A stretch of DNA of 64,000 bases, taken from the NCBI GenBank assembly GCA_964017235.1, contig OZ024935.1, forward strand, positions 29,553,596-29,617,595. The letters run 5' to 3'. Origin of the DNA: Sabellastarte sp. h YS-2021 (taxonomy: Eukaryota > Annelida > Polychaeta > Sabellida > Sabellidae). The translations under genes were made by a program, and so were the position numbers. The notes under the pieces were generated by a model. That model saw nothing but the letters and a program-made list of their open reading frames with translations, was not told the origin of the DNA and ran no database searches. This document shows positions 24,100 through 34,195 of this stretch, one piece after another. Position 1 is the first letter of the stretch; the number at the start of each line of letters is the position of its first letter.

Positions 24100-25440
24100 C
24101 CATTCTGTTTGGATGGTCTGTCCCTATCTCGACAGTTTGTCTGCCACTACATTTAAGCGGTCGGGAATGTGTCGGGCCTTTAGAGTCACTTGTTTCCTGG
24201 TGCACCAGGTCAAGATTCTCCACAGTAGGGCACACAGTGGGCCCGACCTCATGCCCCCTTCCTTGTTGATGTAGGACACTACCGTGGTGTTGTCGGTTGC
24301 TATCAGAACCATTTTGCAAATGCATAGGTTTTGGAACTCTTTTAAAGCTAGAAAAACTGCTTTTAGTTCTAGGTGGTTTATATGCAATTTGCTTTCCAGT
24401 AGGGACCAGGTTCCTCTGGCAATGAACTCGTTTAAGTGAGCGCCCCACCCTTCTTTTGATGCATCTGTAAAGATTTGCAGAGCATGTTGCATGTGGTGTA
24501 ATAGTTGTCCTGTAAGGACATTGTCCTCCTTTAGCCACCATTGTAAGTGAGGATGTAGAGATCTGGGTAGGGGAATCAGTTTATCTAACGATTCCGGTAT
24601 CCTCCAATTGCTTTTGAGATGCCATTGGATGGGCCTCATGTGTAGTCTGCCCAGGTGAACTTGCTTTTCTGTGGCTGTTAACAGGCCTATCAAGGACATG
24701 AACTCCCTTACCGAGCAAGCCGGTAGGGAGATAAGTTCCAGTATCTTTTCTTGTAGGCTTTGCAACCGGTCCGGTGTCGGTCGGACGCGACCGGACTCGA
24801 GGGCGAATTGGTAACTTATGAAGTTGAAAACTTGCTTGGGTTCCAGTTCTGACTTTTCTATGTTCACCAGTCAACCTAAATGTCGGCACATTTTCACTAG
24901 GACCTGTGTATGCTGGAGACAGACCCGGTAGGATGTGGCTCTCACCAACCAGTCGTCTAGGTATTGGTGGATCCTTATACCGTTTTGAATGGCCATCAGC
25001 TTTACCTCTTTTGCTATAATAGTAAACTCCATGGGAGCTGTCAACAGACCGAACGGCAGTGCTTTAAACTGGTAGGTCTGGCCCTGGATATGAAATCTCA
25101 GGTACTTCAGGATTTGAACCACTCTAGGTCCGGCACCCAGATATAACTATTTTTTCCAAAAGTTTTGGAGTCTGGCCCCTACAGGCAGATTTGTGACAAC
25201 ATTGGGAGCATTTATGACAGGATTTACACAAGACAATGGAGTGACACAAGAAACACTTTTCACAGACTTTAATTTGCTTTTCTTGAAGTAACAACCTGCT
25301 GCCCCAGGACTTATTTCGTTCTTTTGAGAATGTCCGGGCGCAGTATGAACAGAATGTACAACATCTAGCTTTACATTGAAAAAAGTGTTCATTGTCTTTC
25401 TTGTGGGGCTCCCGGCCAGCAGCAGCGGCTTCAACTGAAT
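24100..25440 (-). pseudogene. DIRS element 1, reverse transcriptase and RNase H region
   Basis: The RT shows ALPFGLLTAPMEF and the catalytic YLDDWLVRA. RNase H shows IFTDASKEGWGAHL, HINHLELKAVFLAL, IATDNTTVVSYINKEGG and HIPDRLNVVADKLSR, with the acidic residues expected. A cysteine-rich stretch (CEKCFLCHSIVLCKSCHKC) before the RT is also characteristic of DIRS. The RT is shorter than usual for the family and this part looks broken. Confidence 0.85.
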
Positions 25441-25453
25441 TACACATTGATTG

Positions 25454-27475
25454 TCATTTGTACTGTTGCTGACCCTTGGCTGGACACGAGGAATACTGTT
25501 GCTTGTCCTTGTTATTCTTCCTACGCTGAGTACGGGACAGATTCTTCCAAGCTGGCCTGCCCTGCTGTTTATCCGACCTAGAGTCCTGTCTTTCATATGG
25601 GTGGTACCTCCGACCCTTATATACTGATGTTGACCGACCCTTATCAAATGAGGTGATGTCCTCCTCTGCCCTTTTCACAATATTGTCCGGGAACAGGGTG
25701 TCCAGATGAAGAGGGGCAGTACGAAGAGCATACAGTGTGTCTGCCTTCACACCGGCTTTTAGGTAGGCTAGGTAAGAGTCACGTCTGAGAAGTGTGGTGT
25801 TAGCCATGGTGACAAAAACAAACTCCGTTAGATGCTCCATGGATTTCGCCATGGCCTGGCAAACACTAGAGTTAAAGTCTAGTAAGAACTGGAGTTCGTC
25901 CACTGCTGATGACACTTTGGCTGCTGTCTTCCCTTTAGACTCCACCTTCATGGCTTTCAACTGATTGTTCATGTTTTCTTGGATCTTTAACAAGCAACGG
26001 TTGAATCCGGCTGCGTGATTACAGATCACTGTTGACTCACATGCAGACCTCTCCCATTCTCTTAAATTCTCCTGAGAAATTGGGCGAGATATGGGATATG
26101 AAGTGGGAATACCGGCCTGTCTAGCTATCTTAAGATAGGTACTGTTGAGCTTTGATGATCCGGTGTGCCATGAGGAGACAGCTTCATCAGAGTCCTTCTT
26201 GGGATTCACATGAAACCCATACCACTTCTGTTGTGACTTCAGAGGCCGGACAAATTGGTAACTTAATAGTCCTCCTGCTTCAGACATACGTGTGGGATAT
26301 CCCTGGACCAGTGTGATGTTGAGCTTTGACATCTTCTGACATAGCCACTCGTCGGTCGGTAGATTTACAGAGACTTTGCCCGGTGTGTGAAGTTTTGGGC
26401 CCGCAAGGGGGTTATCTTCTGAAGTAGTGGCACTGGAATCAATGACCCGGATGTGATTCCAACTCATGTACGATCTGATCCCCCTCATTGTCTCACAGTA
26501 CGATTGTTCCTCGGAGAGGGATTGGTCATGATCAGACAGGTTAGCTTCCTGATCATCAGAAAGTTCACCTTCCTCCGGGAAGATATCTAAGGGGGGTCGG
26601 TCTGATGATAGAGAGTCCGTGTCGGATTCACTAGAAGAGGGAGATTCCTTTCTAGAAGTGTCAAAGGCACTGGTTAGTTGTCTCTGAACAGTCTTTCTGG
26701 TAGCCGGCTCCGGCTGGGCAGAAGATGAAGCTCTTGCAGCAGGCCTGGGTTGAGAAGATTCGGTGGCCGGCGAGTCAATAGCAGGTTCGGTCAGTTGAGA
26801 AGGCTGAGACGCTGGTTTCAAAAACGGGTTGGGTCGGACCACGTTGGCTAGTGGAGCATGAGCCGGGGTGACTTTCACCGTACTGAAAACAGGGTCCTGA
26901 GGCTTGTCTAAAGTTTTTGCCATTAACAAGGCTTCCAGCCTATTGAATCTGTCCGACCACTTCCTGTCAAGATCAGAAATTCTTGAGTCGGTAGAGGAGG
27001 TGGTGGACTTGCCCTGGTCGGTGGTTGAGGTAGTCGGTGGTCGGTTGGAAGAGGACTTCACCGACTTGTCTGATGTAGCTGGCTTGGCAGATGTAGTTGA
27101 AGATTTCTTGCTCTCAGCCTTCTTAGATTTCTTCTCTGCCAGCCCACTCAAACCAGAGGTTGTCTGGCCATCTACGACCCCCACTACCGACACAAGTGCC
27201 GGGTCCACGAGGGTGGGACTGAGAGTGTCTGATGCCTTGGCTGGAGTAGACGACTTAGCTTCTTTCTTCTCCTTCTTAAGCTTGTACAAAGGGGTGGGTA
27301 ACTGGGCCTTTTGTTCTGAAGACAATGCATCACAATATGAGCAAGAAGCAGGTGGTGTTTCAATACAAGGGTAAGAGCCCTTTTTCTTATCGCGACAACG
27401 CGCACAAACAGAGTGATGATCAAACCCTTCCATCATTTCGCCGCAGCCCCGTCGAAGTTGGCTGGGAGAAGACAT
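25454..27475 (-). CDS. DIRS element 1, gag-like protein (673 residues)
   Basis: This is a long open frame, the first gene of the element. The N-terminus has two CxxC pairs (HSVCARCRDKK near residue 20 and SCSYCDAL near residue 46), a zinc-ribbon-like layout that recurs in DIRS element 2. Residues about 70-330 are rich in Ser, Thr, Pro, Lys and acidic residues and probably disordered. The C-terminal half (about 340-640) is more structured, ending in a basic tail (NLSRTQRRKNNKDKQQ) that may bind RNA. By position and family knowledge it is the structural gag-like protein. It is much richer in GC than the surrounding intron. Confidence 0.8.
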   Translation of the reverse strand: MSSPSQLRRGCGEMMEGFDHHSVCARCRDKKKGSYPCIETPPASCSYCDALSSEQKAQLPTPLYKLKKEKKEAKSSTPAKASDTLSPTLVDPALVSVVGVVDGQTTSGLSGLAEKKSKKAESKKSSTTSAKPATSDKSVKSSSNRPPTTSTTDQGKSTTSSTDSRISDLDRKWSDRFNRLEALLMAKTLDKPQDPVFSTVKVTPAHAPLANVVRPNPFLKPASQPSQLTEPAIDSPATESSQPRPAARASSSAQPEPATRKTVQRQLTSAFDTSRKESPSSSESDTDSLSSDRPPLDIFPEEGELSDDQEANLSDHDQSLSEEQSYCETMRGIRSYMSWNHIRVIDSSATTSEDNPLAGPKLHTPGKVSVNLPTDEWLCQKMSKLNITLVQGYPTRMSEAGGLLSYQFVRPLKSQQKWYGFHVNPKKDSDEAVSSWHTGSSKLNSTYLKIARQAGIPTSYPISRPISQENLREWERSACESTVICNHAAGFNRCLLKIQENMNNQLKAMKVESKGKTAAKVSSAVDELQFLLDFNSSVCQAMAKSMEHLTEFVFVTMANTTLLRRDSYLAYLKAGVKADTLYALRTAPLHLDTLFPDNIVKRAEEDITSFDKGRSTSVYKGRRYHPYERQDSRSDKQQGRPAWKNLSRTQRRKNNKDKQQYSSCPAKGQQQYK

Positions 27476-27592
27476 TATAGTCTATAATATGTATGGAAGT
27501 AAATAATAAAGTTGTAAGGTAAAACACTTCCACAAACTCACAAAATTTAAAAAAGTTCCACAACTCAAGATATTCCGTGCAGGCAGTGCATG

Positions 27593-27771
27593 CGCCAAAC
27601 GAAAAAGATGCTATGACGTCAGGTTGTCTAGATAGGAAGGAAGTACGATGCGCCACCTGGCGAGTGCAGTATGAGGACCGGCCAGCCGGTGGAAACACAG
27701 GACGTCTTTTTCTGATGTTTGGCGGGCCGGTCTGTGCCGACCGGTTTAGCATATTGTCCATTGGATACGAT
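27593..27771. repeat. DIRS element 1, right inverted terminal repeat
   Basis: Reverse complement of the left terminal repeat with about six differences over some 165 compared positions. Carries TGACGTCA at 27614-27621. In minus-strand sense it precedes the gag gene and should contain the promoter. Confidence 0.9.
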
Positions 27772-27925
27772 GTATTAACGCAATAAAATTGTATCTTACA
27801 GTTGTTCTTTACCCTGTTTTTTGGAAAATCCTGTACAATCAGAAACAGTTCTTTCATAATTTCTGGTATCTAATTGACCTAGTTACTTTTTTCCAAATAT
27901 TAAAATAATACACATGAATACTTAC

Positions 27926-28040
27926 TTTTGTTTATAGTGTTCCCTGAGCTCTGCAACCAGGAAGCAGAATTCGCCAAATGTGATATGATCAACAGGAGCC
28001 CTCCCAGCACACTCACAGGCACAGTGAACCAGTTCTGTCA
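27926..28040 (-). CDS. EF-hand-like protein, exon 3
   Basis: Host exon on the minus strand. The acceptor is TATATTTTCAG before 28040 and the donor is AA then GTAAGTATTC after 27926. It enters in phase 1, as exon 2 leaves, and exits in phase 2. It encodes V-TELVHCACECAGRAP, VDHITFGEFCFLVAELREHY and KQ. The pattern ITFGEF followed by a hydrophobic helix is the second half of an EF-hand, with a degenerate calcium loop. The first 21 exon bases are repeated, with their acceptor, in the array upstream (28041-28525). A DIRS element begins 135 bp past the donor. The next exon was not found, so the gene continues below 21.9 kb or outside the window. Function is not assigned. Confidence 0.75.
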
Positions 28041-28525
28041 CTGAAAATATATAAACACAATTGACCATCACTGAAAAATAAGGAAACACAGTGAACCAGT
28101 TCTGTCACTGAAATATAAACACAGTTGACCATCACTGAAAAATAAGGAAACACAGTGATCCAGTTCTGTCACTGAAATATATAAACACAGTTTACCATCA
28201 CTGGAAAATAAGGAAACACAGTGAACCAGTTCTGTCACTGAAATATAAACACAGTTGACCATCACTGAAAAATAAGTTAACACAGTGAACCAGTTCTGTC
28301 ACTGAAATATATAAACACAGTTTACCATCACTGGAAAATAAGGAAACACAGTGAACCAGTTCTGTCACTGAAATATAAACACAGTTGACCATCACTGAAA
28401 AATAAGGAAACACAGTGAACCAGTTCTGTCACTGAAATATATAAACACAGTTTACCATCACTGGAAAATAAGGAAACACAGTGAACCAGTTCTGTCACTG
28501 AAATATAAACACAGTTGACAGTGAT
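28023..28525. repeat. Tandem array of the exon 3 acceptor (64-67 bp unit, 130 bp dimer)
   Basis: The word GAACCAGTTCTGTCACTGAA begins at 28026, 28093, 28157 (variant), 28223, 28287, 28353, 28417 and 28483, with spacings alternating 64 and 66 bases after the first 67. Each unit, on the minus strand, has two acceptor-like sites: TTTATATTTCAG before TGACAGAACTGG, and TTATTTTTCAG or TTATTTTCCAG before TGATGG. The first copy is the real acceptor and start of exon 3. Open frames in the array are readings of the repeat, not genes. Confidence 0.9.
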
Positions 28526-28544
28526 TCTACTATATGAAAAGTCT

Positions 28545-28620
28545 GGTCGGACATTCTGTCCTAAGACTAGGTAAACGTTTAGGACATTTTCGAGGACTTT
28601 AGGACAGAATTCTTGTCAAT
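28545..28620. repeat. Imperfect inverted repeat
   Basis: TTCTGTCCTAA near 28553 and TTTAGGACAGAA near 28600 face each other, with AGGAC words repeated between. A small foldback element is possible. Confidence 0.6.
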
Positions 28621-29370
28621 CAAATTTTCATTCTACAGGTTGCTAAAATTAAGTCATTAAAGTCAATGACCCTATAAGAATGGGAAACAAAGTAAAAGTT
28701 ACTGAATCATAATAAAAATCTCATTTTAGTTAAAATGTCAAAAAGTCTTTATGATGTTAAATGATCCTGTATTACTAAAACAAGAACTCACAGTCATAGA
28801 ACCTAAGTATGGTGATCCATGAGGTTTTCATGCTATTAAAATGTCCACTGGCAGTATTACAGCAAATAAATTTTCAATCAGATTTTTTTTCAGTGAATCG
28901 AAATTTGTATATAATTGTATCCAACATGACAGAATTTTTTTTCTTAAATTTTAATTCACATTTTGAAGCCAAAATGATTTTGAAAGCAAAGGGCGATCAA
29001 AAACATTTACTTTGGACTTTTCATGATATGAAGCTGTTCACAGGTGCTCTGAATTAAAAGTTTTTAAAATATTTTTCATCAAAATATAACTTCAAATACA
29101 TTAATATATATCACAATGCCATGGTGTCATGGGATAATAATGAAAATTGTGTTTAAGCATACATCTATAACATGAAAATCAATGTTCCAAGCGCCAATCA
29201 CCTGTAAACTCAATTTTCAGTATTATTTTCATTTAGATATCATGCAATTATTAATAAAAAGAAATATTAATCAAAGCAAAAATTCAGACTATTACAGTAA
29301 TTTTATGTGGAAACCTACAGAAAACACTATGCACAAAAAAACTCCGATTACACAAAAATACCAGACGACC
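28621..29370. other. Intronic spacer
   Basis: AT-rich, no exon or repeat ends recognised. Open frames at 28809-29057 and 29182-29397 have no domain. Confidence 0.5.
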
Positions 29371-29600
29371 ATAATTAATATTCATGAGAAGATATGAGGA
29401 CACAGATTTTCCCTGGGATTTCCTTGCAATATTTTATAAAATGGAAGCATAGATGAAGATCAAATACTTTAAACTCGAGAACTCACGACCATAGCACCCA
29501 AGTCATTAATATTCATGAGAAGATATGAGGACAGCAGACCTCCCCTGGGATTTCCTTGCAGCTCACGTGGCTTGTCACAAGACTTCATAAAAGACTTCTA
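29371..29600. repeat. Direct duplication, ~132 bp unit
   Basis: ATTAATATTCATGAGAAGAT with ATGAGGACA and CCCTGGGATTTCCTTGCA occur twice, about 132 bases apart. The same unit family forms the array at 42890-43440. Confidence 0.75.
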
Positions 29601-29785
29601 GACCTTGCTACGATAAAAATCACATACATCTCGCGAGATTTTAGGGTTGTAACGTGACTTCATATTTTGTAAATAAAAAGACAACTAGATCTTCTATTAT
29701 CACCCACGGATACTAATATTATATTTAAAATTTGGGGTTTTGTTGCAAAATTCGATCAAATTGACCGATGGCCGACGCGAATCTG

Positions 29786-30035
29786 AAATATAAACACAGT
29801 TGAACCTGTTCTATCACTGAAAAATAACACAGTGAACCTGTTCTATCACTGAAAAATAAAGACAGTTGACTATCACTGAAAAATAACACAGTGAACCAGT
29901 TCTGTCACTGAAATATAAACAGAGTTGACCATCACTGAAAATAAGGAAACACAGTGAACCAGGTTTAGTCACTGAAATAAATGCACACAGTGGACCAGTA
30001 ATCTGTTAGTGAAATATACATACATAGTTGATCCA
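29786..30035. repeat. Diverged outlier of the acceptor array
   Basis: CACAGTGAACCAGTTCTGTC, ATCACTGAAAAATAA and related words recur at irregular 50-70 base spacing. It is clearly the same family as 28023-28525 but more diverged, separated from it by 1.26 kb of other sequence. Confidence 0.75.
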
Positions 30036-30373
30036 GTTCTGTAGTGTTGTGGATGAATGCAATTTTTCAAACCGGTTTCCAAAAGCGGAAATTCAACAAA
30101 AAACTGGTGCGTTTGGTTTTAAATTAGTAAATGCAATAAGCTTTCAAATGAGCTACAACTTGCATATAAATTTTGAGGACAAAATGTCTAATACATTGAT
30201 AGAATATAATAAAATACTGTGAAATATTTTTTGTAGTTAAATATTTTGGCATTTGAGCAAACCTGCGGGTTTTAATTATGAGTAATGCAAAAAATACAAA
30301 ACAATATCAAAGATCCTGATTTGCCCATTTACTTATTGAAACATTCTTTTAAAAATCATACATGCCTTGAAAA

Positions 30374-30833
30374 AATGTGACACTAGCAATATACTGTGCA
30401 TTACTGTCAAGAAGCCATATTGTAAATTATTTTGCATCAAGTTTTTGTTTTGTATTATCTGACTTATTTCATATCAAGTTTTGACTTTCTATGTATCACT
30501 GACTTCTTTTGTAGTAAAACTCCTTTTTAACTTTGTATTGCCCAATACATTTTGCATGAGAAATTTGCTTATTGAGACACAAAATGTTGTGCAAAACTTG
30601 ACCAATTTGGGGGGTGATATAAAATAAGTTGATGATACACAATAATTTGTTTTGTATTATGACTCACTTGCAATGTTTTGTATTAAGTTATTAACTGAAT
30701 TATTTTTTATTTTATCAACTACTGACTTATTTTGTCTAACTGACTTGTAGTAAAACTGTACAAAATAAGTTGCCACAAGTCTTTATTTTAATCATTCCTT
30801 TCAATACAGCCATAATATATTGCTAGTGTATGA
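30374..30833. mobile_element. MITE-like element, GACACTAGCAATATA ends
   Basis: GTGACACTAGCAATATACTG near the left end and, reverse-complemented, CATACACTAGCAATATATTA near the right end form inverted repeats. The interior repeats TTTTGTATTATCTGACTTA-like words. No target duplication was verified. Confidence 0.6.
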
Positions 30834-31195
30834 CATGGTCAATTCCATCACAAATTTTTCAGCAAACTTCCAGCAAAAAAGTCCACATTAGATTAGTAAC
30901 ACAGAGGCTAAGGTATCAAGTTTTTCAACCATCTAAAAGAAACATGGTCTAAATGCTGAATGGAATATTTTTATCATAAATAAACTGTTACTCTGTATAG
31001 AACTGAAAGAAGAAGTGATTATCACGCATTTTAAGGAAAACTGTTTCATGTTTCTGAAAACCACAAGCACATAAAAACTGCATTCTTATTTGAACCACTT
31101 CATTTCATTCAAATTAAATACTGTCTAGGGTTTAAAAATCATCATTTTATCCAAGGAAAGAGGTTTATTTCACAGCGGAGCCACTTTTAGTAGAA
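30834..31195. other. Intronic spacer
   Basis: Nothing recognised. Confidence 0.5.
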
Positions 31196-31197
31196 AT

Positions 31198-31907
31198 GTG
31201 GGCCTATATTCACAAAGATTCTTATTCTTAGAATTAGTCTTATTCTTAGAAATTTTCTTAAAATTGTCTTAAAATAAGAATTTTCATATTCACAAAGATT
31301 CTTTTTTCTTAGAATCACCCTTAATTCTTACAATTATGCTTAAGAATTGGTTTTATTCTTGGAATTTTTCTAAGACTGGTTTTTATTCTTAGAATTTTTC
31401 TAAGAATGGTTTTTATTCTTAGAATAAGAAGTTGCCATTCACAAAGATTTTTATTCTGAGAATATTCTAAGAATCTGATTGAAATCTAGAGTGTCACATA
31501 GCATGCTTAACTTGAGAAAAATTAGTTGTTTCGGTAATTATATTGCAGCAACTGATTGCAAAGCCACATCCAGAACAGAGTGTTACATATTAAGTTGCCC
31601 ATTGTCTGTACTGTACTGAAATGCAGCCTCTTTATATTATTTCAAATTTTTTTAAGTTTCTGTTCACATATGCCAAGATCTGCATTTTTAGAATATTTTA
31701 GAATTACACTAATTCTGAGAAAAATTCAAAGAATTTTGCATACATTTCCTTTTACTTCTATTCTTGGAATTATTCTTAGCTAAGAATTGTTTTGTGAATA
31801 GAATTTTACTCCAATAACAAAATTCTTAGCATAGAATTTTTCTTAGATTTAAGTGTCATTTCCTAGAAAAATTCCAAGAATCTTTACGAATACAGACCCT
31901 GGTCTTT
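31198..31907. mobile_element. MITE with GGGCCTATATTCACAAAG ends, TTCTTAGAATT core
   Basis: Left end GGGCCTATATTCACAAAGAT; right end reverse complement CCAGGGTCTGTATTCGTAAAG. The interior is a run of TTCTTAGAATTATTCTTAAG-like words in both orientations. It has the same end style as the GGGGCC elements elsewhere with another internal word. Confidence 0.7.
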
Positions 31908-32488
31908 TATAAAATCGGCTTTTTTAGGCAAAATCATTTAGGCAAAATATTCAATTACAATATAGAGTTTAATTGGTAATTCACAGTTTTGCCACAATTT
32001 TTGGCCAGGTTTGGTGAAAGTAAATTACCCTCAACTTGACAATCAACCAGCTGGAATACTCATGAATGTGGATCAAGGGTATAAAATGATCAAGCAATAA
32101 GGTCTGGTCAATGATAAATTCTGAAGGGCAAAGTCACAGTTGGTTCAACAGCCAGGTTCGAGTTATATTAGGTCAAAACCACACAGAGGTGACTGCCTGT
32201 ATTTAGATGCCAAACTTGATAACCACATGGCAACAAAGGACCTCTAAATCCTGAAGGAAGAAACATAAAGGTTACCGTCACAATTCTGTGTGAGAGTGCG
32301 TGGAATTCAGCACTTGGTTCCACCAGTGAAATTAAGTAACAGGAAGCACAAATTGCATAATGCACAAGAATTCTACAACAGACAAAATGAGAATACTCAG
32401 CAATACATAACGCCTCCAACATTGCGTGCAATGATTAAGAAACAATCCTTTAATAACCAGATGGTGATCCAGATCAAAGCCAAAATTT
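31908..32488. other. Intronic spacer
   Basis: No domain in the open frames 32168-32431 and 32290-32490. Confidence 0.5.
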
Positions 32489-34195
32489 AACTAGACCTAT
32501 GCATCAGAGAACCGATGCAAATTTGTATCCACCGAAAAGACAACTCACCAAAGCCAGTGAACCATTGTTTGACCTTGAAGCAGGGGCCCAAGGTCAAATC
32601 TGAAAACATCAGAAGATTCCCAGCCTATGACCTCCTATAAGTTGGTTTCATATTACAAACCTCTAGGACCAATAATAAGCAAATTATCAGCACTTTTAAG
32701 TTTGCCTATTGTCGTTTGACCTTGAAGGAAGGGCCCAAGGTGAAATCAGACCACATCAAAAGATTCCCAGCCCATGATTTTTACAGGTTTACCATCCCAA
32801 ACCTGTACGACCAATAATAAGCGAGTTATAAGCACTTTTAAGTTTGGCTATCCTCACATGACCTTGAAGGAGGGGTCCAAGGTCAAAACAGACCACACCA
32901 AAAGATTCACAGCCCATGATTTCCTATAAGTTGGTTTACCATCCAGAACCTCTGGGACCAAAAATAAGTGAGTTATAAGCACTTTTAAGTTTGGCTATCC
33001 TCGCTTGACCTTGAAGGAGGGGTCCAAGGTCAAATCTGATAACACAAAAAGATTCCCAGCCCATGATTTCCTATAGGTTGGTTTACCATCCCAAACCTCT
33101 AGTACCAAAAATAAGCGAGTTATAAGCACTTTTAAGTTTGGCTATCCTTGTTTGACCTTGAAGGAGAGGTTCAAGGTCAAATCAGACCACACCAAAAGAT
33201 TCCCAGCCCATGATTTCCTATAGGCTGGTTTTACCATCCCAAACCTCTAGGACCAATAATAAGCAAGTTATAAGCACTTTTAAGTTTGGCTATCCTTGTT
33301 TGACCTTGAAGGAGGGGTCCAAGGTCAAATCAAACCATACCAAAAGATTCCCAGCCCATGATTTCCTATAGGTTGGTTTACCATCCCAAACTTCTAGGAC
33401 CAAAAATAAGCGAGTTATAAGCACTTTTAAGTTTGGCTATCCTCATTTGACCTTGAAGGAGAGGTCCAAGGTCAAATCAGACCACACCAAAAGATTCCCA
33501 GCCCATGATTTCCTATAGGTTGGTTTACCATCCCAAACCTCTAGGACCAAAAATAAGCGAGTTATAAGCCTTTTAAGTTTGGCTATCCTCGTTTGACCTT
33601 GAAGGAGAGATCCAAGGTCAAATATGACCACACCAAAAGATTCCCAGCCCATGATTTCCTATAGGCTGGTTTTACCATCCCAAACCTCTAGGACAAATAA
33701 TAAGCAAGTTATAAGCACTTTTAAGTTTGGCTATCCTTGTTTGACCTTGAAGGAGGGGTCCAAGGTCAAATCAGAACACACCAAAAGATTCCCAGCCCAT
33801 GATTTCTTATAGGTTGGTTTACCATCCCAAACCTCTAGGACCAATAATAAGTGAGTTATAGGCACTTTTTATGACTGACAAAGAAACATCCGTGGCAGCC
33901 ATCTTGTTTTTCAAAATGAGGCCAAAAATACTCCCAGTCAAGATTTTGTAATGAGGAACATACCATGCGAATTTGAGATCTCTATCTATAATACCCTTTG
34001 CTCTAGAGAGCCAATAAAAGTCCTTGCTGAAAGTCGAAAAAATGCACGTGGCAAGATTTTATGGTTATGAATATATCCTGCAAATTTGAGAAGGCTAGCT
34101 ATAACATTTTTTTTGTTAGAGCGGTAACAGTGAAATCTCTACACACTGCGGCGGCATAGGCGTAACAAAGCGAAATCCCTAGTATCCACCGGATG
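32489..34195 (+). mobile_element. Pearl/HINE-like element, second copy
   Basis: Begins AACTAGACC, left flank ends TTTGTATCCACCG, then about nine tandem units, then the same right flank as the element at 10550-11765 (GGCAGCCATCTTGTTTTTC, AAAATGAGGCCAAAAATACT, CTACACACTGCGGCGG, TAGTATCCACCGGATG). At the right end CCACCGGAT and ATCCGATGG could form a hairpin. Confidence 0.65.
32565..33875. repeat. Tandem array, ~146 bp unit, about 9 copies
   Basis: Same unit as 10625-11560, with each copy carrying TTTGACCTTGAAGG and CCAAGGTCAAATC and the CCCAGCCCATGATTTC block. Neighbouring copies are very alike, suggesting recent unequal exchange. Confidence 0.9.

Larger units (their letters stand above)
21927..27791 (-). 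mobile_element. DIRS-type tyrosine-recombinase retrotransposon (fossil)
   Basis: The element is about 5.9 kb and coded on the minus strand. It has inverted terminal repeats (21972-22142 and about 27593-27771), an internal complementary region (22199-22300) that joins the complements of both outer ends, and parts in the DIRS order gag, RT-RNase H, tyrosine recombinase. There is no target-site duplication, and TTGT words overlap at both borders, as expected of DIRS integration. The terminal repeats differ at roughly 6 of 165 positions, so the copy is fairly young. It looks broken, with a few breaks, mainly in the RT part. It lies in sense orientation inside the EF-hand gene, 135 bp past exon 3. 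Confidence 0.9.

Noticed and set aside
26904-27374. 156-codon plus-strand frame
   Set aside because: It is antisense to the DIRS gag-like gene and mirrors its low-complexity middle.
28068-28413. Overlapping minus-strand frames with SVTELVHCVSLF repeats, like a small repeat protein
   Set aside because: They are readings of the 64-67 bp tandem array; the similarity to exon 3 arises because the array copies the exon edge.
28023-28525. CRISPR-like regular direct repeats
   Set aside because: The units are fully tandem with no unique spacers, in a eukaryotic intron, and no cas genes are near.
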